From positions 1 to 64,000 of the forward strand of contig CAMZBB010000001.1 in NCBI GenBank assembly GCA_947304405.1: a stretch of DNA of 64,000 nt, in the 5' to 3' direction. Shown one piece after another: positions 16,760 through 26,058 of the stretch. The notes beneath the pieces are model-generated. The model was not told the origin of the DNA. It saw only the letters and a list, made by a program, of their open reading frames with translations, and did no database searches. The DNA comes from an uncultured Clostridia bacterium. Its GTDB lineage: Bacteria > Bacillota > Clostridia > Saccharofermentanales > Saccharofermentanaceae. Every line of letters starts with the position of its first letter. The first letter of the stretch is position 1. The translations under genes were made by a program, and so were the position numbers.

Positions 16760-18831
16760 CTTCTGCCCTTTCCACCGCCTCTTCCGGATCTTCCTCCGAA
16801 GGACTTCTTTTTTCCGTCACGGCCTTTAAACGACCCGGATCTTCCGTTAGACAAAGACGGCCTGTAGGTCTTTCCCTTTTTGCCCCTGACAGGCTTCTCG
16901 CTCTTATACTTTGAACCGGGTTTATGAGAAGGTGTGTTCTCAAACTCATCTTCAAAAGCGAAATCGATGCGGTTCAGTTCGGTATCGACGTTCTCAACTA
17001 CGATGCCCATTCTCTGACCGATATTGATAACGGCTCCTCCCCTGGCACCGACCGCACGGTAACGCTGCTCATCGAAATAGTAGTGGTCACTCAAAGTCCT
17101 GAACGGTACAAAGCCTTCTATCGAGCTGTCGAGCATGACAAAACATCCAGAATCTATTATCGATGACACATATCCCTCGTAGTGTTCTCCGATCTTGTCG
17201 GACATGTATTCGCACACCTTGATGTCTACCGAAGCTCGCTCCGCGTCGATCGCGTTGCGCTCCATTTCCGAAGACTGTTCGGCTGCGGCATCAACGATCC
17301 CCCCGAAATGAGAGCGTTTGTTCTCGCCATGCATCTGGCTCTTGATGATGCGGTGGATCATGAGATCAGGGTAACGTCTGATCGGACTCGTGAAATGACA
17401 GTAATACTTTGATGCTAGGCCGAAGTGTCCCAAGCATTCGGATGAATAGCGCGCCTTTGCCATTGAGCGCAAAAGAAGCTGGTCAAGCACGGGGAGCGCA
17501 TTCTCATCACCTATCGTAGCCATAAAGCGGGCTATGTCGGAAGGATAGATCTTGCCTGAAAGCCTTCCCATGGCTCCGTGGTATTTCGCAACCGAAGCGA
17601 AGCGCGCGATCTTGATGGGATCCGGATCTTCGTGGACACGGTAAACAAACGGGTAGTTCATCGAAGCATAGGTCTTGGCCACGAACTCATTCGCGCAGAT
17701 CATGAAAGACTCTATGATGCCGTGACAGAAATTGTCCGGCTCGGGCATGACCTCTTTGACAGTCCGGTCTTCATTCAGGATCACCTTTGTCTCAGGGAAT
17801 TCAAAGCGCAGTGCGCCTCTTCTTTCCCTCATCGACTTTAAGATCTCCGCAAGAGTCTTCATCTTCTTGAGCATCGGAACTATAGGTCCGTACTCATCTT
17901 TATCGGTATCCTTTGGTTCGGTCAGTATCCTGTAGCATTCGTTATAGCTCATGCGTGCATCGCTGTGGATGACGCTCTCATAGATCTTTCCGTCAAATGT
18001 GCTTCCCTCGCGGTCAACTATCATCTCGCAAGTGAGGGTAAACCTGTCGGCCTTGGGATTCAGGCTGCAGATGCCGTTTGAAAGCTTAGGCGGAAGCATC
18101 GGAATGACACGGTCGACCAGATAAACGGAAGTGGCTCTTGAGAAGGCTTCCGCATCCAGAGCAGTTTTCTCACGGACATAATGAGACACGTCGGCAATGT
18201 GGACATAGAGCCTGAAATTGCCGTTTTTCAATTCCTCCAGGGATATTGCATCATCCAGGTCCTTTGCATCCTCACCGTCGATCGTGATCGTTAAGATGTC
18301 CCTTAAGTCGTGCCTTCCGGCAGCTATCTCTTTGTTAACCTCTGACTCGTCAAGATTTGAAGCAACAGGCTCCACTTCCTTGAGTACAGCATCCGGGAAC
18401 GTCTGCGACAGTCCGAACTGGCGGAGGACCGACAGCATGCGGACATCGTTGTTGCCTATGTCTCCCAGGACTTCCTTGATCGAACCGTACAGCTCGCCCT
18501 TGCCTGCCGTAGGATTCAGTATCTCGCATACGACCGCCATATTGAAAGGCGCGCCGTTAAGGTGGTTTTTCTCAATGAGGACTGCGCCGAAATCAGATTC
18601 TTTGAACGCGGGATCAGGCATGACCACGCCTCCGCTGCCGTGGGGACGGAGTATTCCTATGACCTGATTCTTAACCTTCATAGGTCCTCTGGCCGAAAGA
18701 TCGTCAATGCACTGAGGTCCGGTCTTCTCGATCGCTTTAGCCCGTATCTCGATATTTCTTCTGCGCTGGGCGGAACTCATGTTCATTGCCGAGCGCGATC
18801 TCTTCTTTCCGAAATCTCTATTTCTTTCCAT
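16756..18831 (-). CDS. rnr: Ribonuclease R
   Basis: 691 residues from the ATG at 18831, with GGAGAAAAG just upstream; a TTG at 18843 is rejected. This 3'-5' exoribonuclease degrades structured RNA. Cold-shock/OB region (about 45-120), RNB catalytic domain with ITIDGEDAKDLDDAIS (metal-binding Asp cluster) and HYCHFTSPIRRYPDLMIHR, then an S1 domain (GEHYEGYVSSIIDSGCFVMLD) and a Lys/Arg/Gly-rich tail. It is shorter than the E. coli and B. subtilis enzymes because the N-terminal helix-turn-helix is absent, replaced by a short basic stretch. It is the second gene after secG. Confidence 0.94.
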   Translation of the reverse strand: MERNRDFGKKRSRSAMNMSSAQRRRNIEIRAKAIEKTGPQCIDDLSARGPMKVKNQVIGILRPHGSGGVVMPDPAFKESDFGAVLIEKNHLNGAPFNMAVVCEILNPTAGKGELYGSIKEVLGDIGNNDVRMLSVLRQFGLSQTFPDAVLKEVEPVASNLDESEVNKEIAAGRHDLRDILTITIDGEDAKDLDDAISLEELKNGNFRLYVHIADVSHYVREKTALDAEAFSRATSVYLVDRVIPMLPPKLSNGICSLNPKADRFTLTCEMIVDREGSTFDGKIYESVIHSDARMSYNECYRILTEPKDTDKDEYGPIVPMLKKMKTLAEILKSMRERRGALRFEFPETKVILNEDRTVKEVMPEPDNFCHGIIESFMICANEFVAKTYASMNYPFVYRVHEDPDPIKIARFASVAKYHGAMGRLSGKIYPSDIARFMATIGDENALPVLDQLLLRSMAKARYSSECLGHFGLASKYYCHFTSPIRRYPDLMIHRIIKSQMHGENKRSHFGGIVDAAAEQSSEMERNAIDAERASVDIKVCEYMSDKIGEHYEGYVSSIIDSGCFVMLDSSIEGFVPFRTLSDHYYFDEQRYRAVGARGGAVINIGQRMGIVVENVDTELNRIDFAFEDEFENTPSHKPGSKYKSEKPVRGKKGKTYRPSLSNGRSGSFKGRDGKKKSFGGRSGRGGGKGRR

Positions 18832-18888
18832 ACTTTTCTCCAATTATCAAACACTTTCCCTTTTTGTTATCTTACTACAAAATTCCGA

Positions 18889-18921
18889 TAAAAAAGCCTT
18901 CCGGCAACTGACCGAAAGGCT
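18889..18921 (-). terminator. Rho-independent terminator after secG
   Basis: On the minus strand AGCCTTTCGG and CCGGAAGGCT pair around TCAGTTG (18896-18921) and a TTTTTTAT run follows. It separates secG from rnr. Confidence 0.9.
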
Positions 18922-18946
18922 CTTGGATATCTCTTTTCTGTCGTAC

Positions 18947-19198
18947 TTACCAGGCCTTGGCAACTGCGAGGTAAAGCACAACCGAGACGATAGCGAAAAG
19001 AACTGCGCAGATAACAGTCCAACGCTTGAGCTGCTCGTCGAGCGTTCTGCCCTTGGCCTTGCCGTAGTAAGACTCTGAAGAGCCGCCTGCGACTACACCC
19101 ATACCCTGATCGTTACCTTCCTGAACCAGGAAGAGGATAATGATCGCAATCGCAAGGATAACATCGACTATAGTAAGAACTATCTTTAAAGTGCCCAT
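18947..19198 (-). CDS. secG: Preprotein translocase subunit SecG
   Basis: 83 residues with two transmembrane helices (about 5-27 and 60-80) joined by the typical glycine-rich loop (QEGNDQGMGVVAGGSSESYYGKAKGRT given in part as GNDQGMGVVAGGSSESYYG). SecG assists SecYE in protein export. GGAGG lies 8 bases before the ATG. It is followed by its own terminator and then rnr, a neighbour order common in Firmicutes. Confidence 0.93.
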   Translation of the reverse strand: MGTLKIVLTIVDVILAIAIIILFLVQEGNDQGMGVVAGGSSESYYGKAKGRTLDEQLKRWTVICAVLFAIVSVVLYLAVAKAW

Positions 19199-19260
19199 CA
19201 GTCAAAGGCCTCCTATTTATTTATCCGAATTTATTGCCGTTAGATAATAACACAGCGTTT

Positions 19261-22053
19261 TTACTTATGCAAACGGTTCTTTATCACCTTGAAAAGTTCG
19301 TTCAGGATGAACGGGACAAAGGCCAGCGGAACTATCACGCACCATGAAAGCGGTGAGATCATGACGTTATCAAAGATACCGTTTACTCCGGGTATGTAGA
19401 TAACCGCAAGCAAAAGAATGATCGAAAGGCCGACCGAGATGTTCATCATGCGGTTGGAGAACAGTCCGAGCTTGAAGACGGATATCCTCTCAGACCTTGC
19501 CGCAAATGCCCTGAAGAGCTCTGCGCAGATCAGCGTTGCGAAAGCAACTGTCCTTGCCACGTCGATCGGCATCGCTCCCTTCCCCGTTGCTCCGGCGAAG
19601 AAGAAAGTGCTTCCCTTGTTCATGCTTGCAAGTGCGGCAAGGAATGCTGCGGCTACGGAAAGGAAGATGCCTGTCGCCTGAATGCCGACGGTAATCAGCA
19701 TTTCCTTGTTGATTATCGGTTCATGCTTGGACCTCGGAGGCATCTTCATGATGCCGGGCTCGCCTTTTTCGCGGCCGAGAGCCAACGCAGGGAACGAGTC
19801 GGTTACCAGATTGAGCCAGAGCAGCTGGATGGCGGTCAATGGCGCGGCGATACCAAAGAACGGCGAACCCTGGGTGCCTCCCGGTATGAGCGAAAGGATA
19901 AAGATCACAAGGATCTCGCCGACATTGCACGAGAGCAGGAAGCTAACGAATTTACGTATGTTGGAATAGATTATCCTTCCCTGCTCGACCGCCTTGACGA
20001 TGGTCGCAAAATTATCATCCATCAGGATCATGTCAGCCGAATTCTTGGAAACGTCGGTTCCGGTGATGCCCATTGCGACACCGATGTCGGCAGCCTTAAG
20101 GGCCATTGCGTCATTGACGCCGTCACCAGTCATGGAAGCGATGTGATCGTTAGCCTTGAGCGCTTCAACGATCCTTACCTTGTGCTCGGGTGAAACGCGT
20201 GCATAAACGCTTGCTGTCTCAACGACCTTGCGGAGTTCCTCATCGCTCATCCTGTTGAGTTCCTCGCCGGAGAATGCATCCATATGATTTTCGTCGCGCA
20301 TCTCGAGGTTATCTGAGATCGCAACGGCGGAATCCTTGAAGTCGCCCGTGATCATGACGGCCCTGATGCCCGCTTCCTTGCAGACTGCGATGGCATCTTT
20401 AGCTTCCTTACGCGCAGGATCGATCATGCCGATCAAACCGAGACAAACGAGATCTCTTTCATCCGCGAAATCAGCCTGACATCCTGCCGGGTGCTCTTTG
20501 TACGCGAAAGCAAGAACGCGGATCGCCTTGATCGCGAAGTTATGGTTTGCTTCCTTGATCCTCTGAAGATATTCGGGCGTCATGTCATGCTCGCCGTCAA
20601 CGTCAAGATACTTGGTGCATCTTGAGAATACGACGTCAGGCGCACCCTTTGTGAATGCTACCCAACCGTCCGGAGATATTCCCGAATGGTAAGTAGTCAT
20701 CAGCTTACGGTCGGAGTCAAAAGGAAGCTCGGTCTCACGGGGGAAGCTGAGCATCGTCTCGCCTCTTTCCATTCCCGCCTTCATGCCGAGAGTCGTAAGG
20801 GAACCTTCGGTAGGATCTCCGATGCAGAAATACTCGCCATTGTCGTCCTTGACGATGGGAGCGTCATTACAGAGAACGGCCGATCTTATCAGCGTCGTAA
20901 CGACATTGTTCAGTTCGATCGGATTGCCCTCCTGATCAACTATATCGCCCTTCGGCTCATATCCGCCGCCTTCAACATTGATCACGTCATGTCCGTCGTA
21001 CATGACCTTTACCGTCATCTGGTTCTGTGTAAGGGTACCTGTCTTGTCAGAGCAGATAACATCCACACATCCTAATGTCTCGACAGCCAAAAGGCGCTTG
21101 ACGATGGCATTATTCTCGGCCATAGTGGTCATACCGATCGAAAGAACGATGGTAACGACTGCCGCAAGGCCTTCAGGGATCGCGGCAACAGCCAGTGACA
21201 CAGCGGTCATCATGGCGTCAGACCATTCCTGCTTCTGAACGAACATCTGGACCAAAAGGACAACGATGCAGACAACAATACACACTGCCGCAAGCACCTT
21301 GCCGAGGCTGGAGAGGCTCTTCTGAAGAGGCGTAGCCTCATCTTCGATATTTGTAAGTTTTTTCGCGATCTTTCCTAATTCAGTGTCCCTGCCGGTAGCG
21401 GTAACGATACCCTTTGCCCTGCCGTAAGTTACAACGGTGCCCATGAACAGCATGTTTTTGCGGTCACCGATTCCGCAGCCTTCAGGGCAAACAACATCGG
21501 CATCTTTGTCGACCGGCACGGATTCTCCTGTAAGTGATGACTCTTCAGCCTTAAGAGACCTTGAGGTAAGAAGCCTCATGTCTGCTGAAATCGAATCGCC
21601 GGCATCTATGGCAATGATGTCTCCGACAACGACATTCTCCGAATCGGTAAGGATGGTCTCACCGTCACGGATGACCTTAGTCTGCGGAGCGCTCATCTTC
21701 TTGAGCATCGCAAGCGCCTGATCAGCTTTGCCTTCCTGATATACGCCAAGAATGGCGTTGAGGATAACGATGGCCAGGATGACTATTACATCGATCCATT
21801 CCGTAAATCCGCCGCCGCTTCTCACGGCCATGTAAGCGGAAAGTCCTGCAGCCGCGATGAGTATTATGATCATGGCATCGGCAAACTGCTGCAAAAACCG
21901 CTTCCACAGCGGAACCTTTTTCTCCTCGCCCAATGAATTGGGGCCGTTAGTCGCAAGCCTTTGTGAAGCTTCCTGCGAAGAAAGACCTTTTACACGGTCT
22001 GTGCCAAGTTCATTCAATATTTCTTCAGTCGTTTTGGTAAAAGCGTTTTCCAT
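19261..22053 (-). CDS. Cation-translocating P-type ATPase, Ca2+ type (P2A/P2B)
   Basis: 930 residues. N-terminal cation ATPase domain, actuator motif LTGESVPVDKDADV, membrane motif AAIPEGLAAVV (M4, matching Ca2+ pumps), phosphorylation site ICSDKTGTLTQNQM, hinge MTGDGVNDAMALKAADIG, and six C-terminal helices with NLVTDSFPALALG. The PEGL motif and length favour Ca2+ export over Mg2+ or Na+/K+ transport. AAGGGAG precedes the ATG by 9 bases. It follows the Na/Pi gene on the same strand with a 64-base gap and no obvious terminator, so they may be co-expressed. Confidence 0.93.
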   Translation of the reverse strand: MENAFTKTTEEILNELGTDRVKGLSSQEASQRLATNGPNSLGEEKKVPLWKRFLQQFADAMIIILIAAAGLSAYMAVRSGGGFTEWIDVIVILAIVILNAILGVYQEGKADQALAMLKKMSAPQTKVIRDGETILTDSENVVVGDIIAIDAGDSISADMRLLTSRSLKAEESSLTGESVPVDKDADVVCPEGCGIGDRKNMLFMGTVVTYGRAKGIVTATGRDTELGKIAKKLTNIEDEATPLQKSLSSLGKVLAAVCIVVCIVVLLVQMFVQKQEWSDAMMTAVSLAVAAIPEGLAAVVTIVLSIGMTTMAENNAIVKRLLAVETLGCVDVICSDKTGTLTQNQMTVKVMYDGHDVINVEGGGYEPKGDIVDQEGNPIELNNVVTTLIRSAVLCNDAPIVKDDNGEYFCIGDPTEGSLTTLGMKAGMERGETMLSFPRETELPFDSDRKLMTTYHSGISPDGWVAFTKGAPDVVFSRCTKYLDVDGEHDMTPEYLQRIKEANHNFAIKAIRVLAFAYKEHPAGCQADFADERDLVCLGLIGMIDPARKEAKDAIAVCKEAGIRAVMITGDFKDSAVAISDNLEMRDENHMDAFSGEELNRMSDEELRKVVETASVYARVSPEHKVRIVEALKANDHIASMTGDGVNDAMALKAADIGVAMGITGTDVSKNSADMILMDDNFATIVKAVEQGRIIYSNIRKFVSFLLSCNVGEILVIFILSLIPGGTQGSPFFGIAAPLTAIQLLWLNLVTDSFPALALGREKGEPGIMKMPPRSKHEPIINKEMLITVGIQATGIFLSVAAAFLAALASMNKGSTFFFAGATGKGAMPIDVARTVAFATLICAELFRAFAARSERISVFKLGLFSNRMMNISVGLSIILLLAVIYIPGVNGIFDNVMISPLSWCVIVPLAFVPFILNELFKVIKNRLHK

Positions 22054-22117
22054 AGATAATTCTCCCTTAAACGCCCACTATTATACACAAAAAGAGAAAA
22101 TAGCAAATAAAAATATG

Positions 22118-23875
22118 TCAAAGCGATGCTTTGTACTTTGCAACGTATTCCTGATACTTTTTCTCATCGGAATCCTTACGCTGTTTGAAGTCGTGCATAT
22201 AGGTGTCCGGAGCAGGAGCGCCCTCGGACTTGAATCTGTACGCGATTGCCGCGATATTGAGGCTGTGCTCCGCGATCCTGATGCAGCTGTATAGGATGTC
22301 GTTAAAAACAAATCCCTGTTCTGTCGTGCAGGCGCCGGTAGCGAGCCTTTCCACGTGGTTAGACTTAAACTTGTCGCACATCTCACCGATGACTATTCTC
22401 AAAGGTCCGATGTTTTCGGCATGAGCAGCATCATCAGACAGATAGCAGTCAAGGGCCATCGTGTAGATGTCATGTACAGCGGGTATCACCCTGCCGAGCT
22501 CTTCCTTGGCTGAATCAGAAAACTGAAGATGCTTTGTCTCTATCTCTTCAGACGAATCCGAAAGGTAGTTCGCGTGATCAGCAACACGTTCGACTTCTCC
22601 GATCGCCTGCAAGATCCTGGATGATCTGTTCTTGTCTTCAACGCTCAACTGCTGCGACGTAGTAAGCTTCATAAGATAAGATCCCAGAATGTCTTCCAAA
22701 CCGTCGACCTTCTCTTCATTTTTCTTAATGAAATCAAAGTCACCGGTGTTGTATCCGTAAAGGAGCATGTTCATCGACTTATCGAGTCCTTCTTTCGCCT
22801 TACTCACCATCTTGATCATCATGTTGCGGCACTCGCCGACGGCAATGGAAGGCGTGAGCATGAGACGCTCATCGAGCTTAAACTCCTGCTCCTCGGCAGT
22901 TTCCTTGACAACGATATGGGCAAGCTTTACAAGAAGCTTGCTGAACGGGAACAAAAGGATCGTGTTAGCAATATTGAAGACGGAATGGATGGCAGCAACG
23001 CCAACTATGCTGACGGGTCTGTCCATAAAGCTGATATCAAAGATCGCGTTGGCGCCATAGAAGACGATGAGCCAGATAACAGTACCTATGAGCTTGATCG
23101 CCACGTGGATGGCAGTGACTCTTTTTGCATCCCTGTTAACGCCGATTGAAGAAAGAATGGCCGTCATACAGGTTCCGATATTTGCACCCATTACCAGAGG
23201 GATAGCCATACCGTACGTCAGCTTGCCGGTCATGGATATGGACTGAAGGATACCGATAGCGGCCGCAGAACTCTGGATGATGCCCGTAACGATCGCACCT
23301 GAGAAAACGCCGAGCAGAGGATTCTTGAAAGCCGTCATGATATTGACGAAACTGTCCATCTCCTTCAAAGGCTCCATGGAAGATGACATCATGGTCATAC
23401 CCTGCATAAGGATGGAGAAACCTACGAGCATCGAACCGATATCCTTGTGACGCTGTTTCTTGGCAGCCATTATGAGGATTATTCCGATCAAAGCGAAAAC
23501 GAGAGAGAAGCAGGACGGCTTCAAGAGTTTGAGCAGTATGTTATCGCCGCTGTCAATACCGGCCAATGATAAGATCCATGCGGTAAGCGTCGTGCCGATG
23601 TCAGAACCGAAGATTACACCGACTGTCTGAGGCAGCTGCATTATGCCGGAATTGACAAAGCCCACGAGCATTACGGTCATTGCCGAGGATGACTGGATCG
23701 CTATGGTGATTACCGCACCGACAGTAAGGCCCTTAAACTTGTTGTCTGTCGCCTTATTGAGAAGTTTCTCGAGTCTGCCGCCAGCAGTCTTCTTCAATGA
23801 ATCAGATAACAGCTTCATTCCGTAAAGGAAGAACGCAAGTCCACCGAAAAGCGTCACAAACGAGAAAATATCCAT
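22118..23875 (-). CDS. Na/Pi cotransporter family protein with PhoU-like domain
   Basis: 585 residues from the ATG at 23875, preceded by GGGGAGA at 6 bases. An ATG at 23932 has no site. The two inverted Na/Pi repeats carry the QSSSA signatures (TIAIQSSSAMTVMLVGFVNSG and GIIQSSAAAIGILQ). They are followed after about residue 340 by a cytoplasmic PhoU-like helical bundle (ECRNMMIKMVSKAKEGLDKSM, IGEVERVADHANYLSD). Such proteins import phosphate with Na+ or control phosphate or c-di-AMP-related homeostasis. A perfect 9-bp inverted repeat lies about 100 bases upstream. Confidence 0.92.
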   Translation of the reverse strand: MDIFSFVTLFGGLAFFLYGMKLLSDSLKKTAGGRLEKLLNKATDNKFKGLTVGAVITIAIQSSSAMTVMLVGFVNSGIMQLPQTVGVIFGSDIGTTLTAWILSLAGIDSGDNILLKLLKPSCFSLVFALIGIILIMAAKKQRHKDIGSMLVGFSILMQGMTMMSSSMEPLKEMDSFVNIMTAFKNPLLGVFSGAIVTGIIQSSAAAIGILQSISMTGKLTYGMAIPLVMGANIGTCMTAILSSIGVNRDAKRVTAIHVAIKLIGTVIWLIVFYGANAIFDISFMDRPVSIVGVAAIHSVFNIANTILLFPFSKLLVKLAHIVVKETAEEQEFKLDERLMLTPSIAVGECRNMMIKMVSKAKEGLDKSMNMLLYGYNTGDFDFIKKNEEKVDGLEDILGSYLMKLTTSQQLSVEDKNRSSRILQAIGEVERVADHANYLSDSSEEIETKHLQFSDSAKEELGRVIPAVHDIYTMALDCYLSDDAAHAENIGPLRIVIGEMCDKFKSNHVERLATGACTTEQGFVFNDILYSCIRIAEHSLNIAAIAYRFKSEGAPAPDTYMHDFKQRKDSDEKKYQEYVAKYKASL

Positions 23876-24173
23876 AAAACTCTCCCCATGATAAGGATAA
23901 AACGAAACATTACAGAAACATTTTATCGTCAAATCCGGGATATGTAAAACAAAAAATGCTTACATTTTCAAACGTATAGACGCGCATCTATACGTGATGA
24001 GGAAATGCCCGTAAAGCTTGCATCCAAGCAGTTTCGTCCCTCGCTCGCCAACCCGTCCGATATTCCTTATACACAGATTCATGCTGAGCAGACAAAGCAG
24101 GATATCAATTACCAAAAGCACTGCCGAACAAGATCTTGATTATTATGGAAAATGATATGCTCCGTTCTATTTG
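23876..24173. other. Intergenic region with a 9-bp inverted repeat
   Basis: 298 bases without a convincing gene. At 23972-23995 ACGTATAGA and TCTATACGT form a perfect inverted repeat around 6 bases. On the minus strand it abuts TTGAAA (candidate -35), with TTACAT about 18 bases on. The remainder (24000-24170) holds only an unconvincing 50-codon hydrophobic frame on the minus strand. Confidence 0.5.
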
Positions 24174-25889
24174 TCAGATCCTGAAAGACGACAATCTGTC
24201 ACGCTCAAGGTCTCTTTCGTTCCTGAGCAGGAACATAGGCTTTTCTTTCTCCTTGACTACATCCGTGTACTTCACGGAGAACCCGGTATCGAAATAAACT
24301 TCCGCTCCGGGAGGCGATGCAAGATCGTGAGCACTGTCCATTCCGAACACTTGCTTGTCATGTTTCTCGCGGCGTTCGAGCATTTTCGGAAGAAGCTCGA
24401 TAAGGAAATACAGAACGGCGCCTACAAGCAATCCTACGATAATGAACATGACAGGATCATTAAACCCGAGTGTCAGTACGTTCTTGGGAGCGTATACTCT
24501 TCTACCACTCGCCATGAAACGAAGTGCAAAGAATCCGATAGCTCCCAATGCTCCGGGGATCGCATACAAAAGCCTCCTCAATCTGTAATTGAGGAATATC
24601 GCCTTGCCTCTTGCAGAGCGCCCCATATTCTCCATTGTTTCCCAGCCTTTTGCGTACGGGAACTCACCCGAGACTTTGCCTGTCTGGCCGTTGATCACAT
24701 ACTGATAGTCGCGTCCGTTGTACTCGTAGTGCAGGAACCATACAGGAAGCATGCAGTACTTGATGACAAAATTCGTGTATAGCGGCATCGGGTCATGTTC
24801 GGTTACCTTGAAAGACTTGAATCCGAAATCTGCGAACTCGCAGATCTGCATCGTATATTTATCCAAACGCCTTACGATACGGTCATTCATGTCCTTCGGC
24901 TGCTGATCGTACTTCTCGGCATAAAAGCCCTGCAGATATGCACCGGAGAACGGAACCATCCTTGAATAGTCAAAAGGCTCCGCAGCCTCCATAATGCGGT
25001 TTGCTATCTTCAACTCGCCGTCAAAAGGAACATCTATAAGTTTGAATAACACATTGCCCTTGACGTCATATCCCGTTCCGTCATTAAGTATGACCGCATC
25101 GTTTGTACCGCCGGCGCCCGCCATCATCGCACGGCCTGCGGCACGGCCTTCTTCTTTAGCCTTGTCATAGTCAGCTTCCTCATGGCCCTTGCCGATAACG
25201 TTGGCTTTAACGTTGCAGGATATGAGCCATGTCGGAACATAAAGGCCCGTAATCTTCTTTAATGTCTTAGCGGATGTAAAATCGCGCGGAAGATGCGGTA
25301 TTCCTTCACAGTGCTTCTTAAAAAGTTCAATCGCATTGTTCTTGTCGATCTCAAACGGGATTATGTTATCCGGATGAAATTCCCTTGTAAGCCTTCTCGT
25401 AATCAGCGCCGGAGAACCGCAGAATGTGCAGACCGTCGATGAAGTGTTCTTATCCGTGACGATCTGAGCACCGCAGGAATTGCATACGATCTCGACCTTA
25501 GCCAGATCTTCCTCGGAAAGGACGTCATCAATACCGTATTCAAGCTCAGGATTGATCATGCCCATCGACCACTTCATATCCATGGTGTTCGGATCGAAAA
25601 CACATCCGCAGCTTGAGCAGGCAAGTCCTTCAGCTCTCGGATTGAACGTCAGGTTAGCACCGCACGAAGGACATTTCTTCGCATTGGAAGAAAAAACGCT
25701 TAAAGGAGCCCCATCTTCAGTCTTGTTATCTGGTGTGTTAGCCCAGGGCGATGTTGATGCCCATGGCGCAGCAGGCTTTTCCCTGTTAACTTTAGGCTCA
25801 AAGAAGACCCTGTCCAGGTTTTTCCTCTCTTCATCTTCATTGGGTACAAAACCGGTCATGTCATTTTCAGGATCATTCCAATTTCCCAT
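24174..25889 (-). CDS. Double TFIIB-type zinc-ribbon membrane protein
   Basis: 571 residues from the ATG at 25889, with GGAGG 7 bases upstream; an upstream in-frame start at 25907 precedes that site and is rejected. An acidic Trp/Pro-rich N-terminus is followed by two zinc ribbons: Cys73, 76, 91, 94 and Cys136, 139, 154, 157 (each CxxC-14-CxxC). A large soluble domain (about 165-440) contains TGLYVPTWLISCNVKANV and PVWFLHYEYNGRDYQYVINGQTGKVSG. Two transmembrane helices lie near 455-510 and a basic tail follows. The family is annotated as TFIIB-type zinc-ribbon proteins. The transcription link is only in the fold name, and the real role is unknown. Confidence 0.82.
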   Translation of the reverse strand: MGNWNDPENDMTGFVPNEDEERKNLDRVFFEPKVNREKPAAPWASTSPWANTPDNKTEDGAPLSVFSSNAKKCPSCGANLTFNPRAEGLACSSCGCVFDPNTMDMKWSMGMINPELEYGIDDVLSEEDLAKVEIVCNSCGAQIVTDKNTSSTVCTFCGSPALITRRLTREFHPDNIIPFEIDKNNAIELFKKHCEGIPHLPRDFTSAKTLKKITGLYVPTWLISCNVKANVIGKGHEEADYDKAKEEGRAAGRAMMAGAGGTNDAVILNDGTGYDVKGNVLFKLIDVPFDGELKIANRIMEAAEPFDYSRMVPFSGAYLQGFYAEKYDQQPKDMNDRIVRRLDKYTMQICEFADFGFKSFKVTEHDPMPLYTNFVIKYCMLPVWFLHYEYNGRDYQYVINGQTGKVSGEFPYAKGWETMENMGRSARGKAIFLNYRLRRLLYAIPGALGAIGFFALRFMASGRRVYAPKNVLTLGFNDPVMFIIVGLLVGAVLYFLIELLPKMLERREKHDKQVFGMDSAHDLASPPGAEVYFDTGFSVKYTDVVKEKEKPMFLLRNERDLERDRLSSFRI

Positions 25890-25992
25890 ATTCCACCTCC
25901 GAATCAATCTACCTTATTCCCTGACAGATATAATAAAATATCTTGACAAAATCTTCAATAAAAATCGACGCGTTGCCTGATACGATTCATTG

Positions 25993-26029
25993 AAAAGGAC
26001 TGACTCCCATTCAGGGAATCAGTCCTTTT
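25993..26029 (-). terminator. Terminator after the 1240-residue surface protein gene
   Basis: A symmetrical hairpin with arms AAAAGGACTGA and TCAGTCCTTTT (25993-26003, 26019-26029) and an inner TCCC/GGGA pair. T-rich ends on both strands mean it could work in either direction. Confidence 0.8.
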
Positions 26030-26058
26030 GCTCAGTTTAATGCCGTAGCTTAAGATCC

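Noticed and set aside
23936..24100. Short hydrophobic minus-strand reading frame of about 50 codons
   Set aside because: No ribosome site, odd composition, and it overlaps the inverted repeat and probable promoter.
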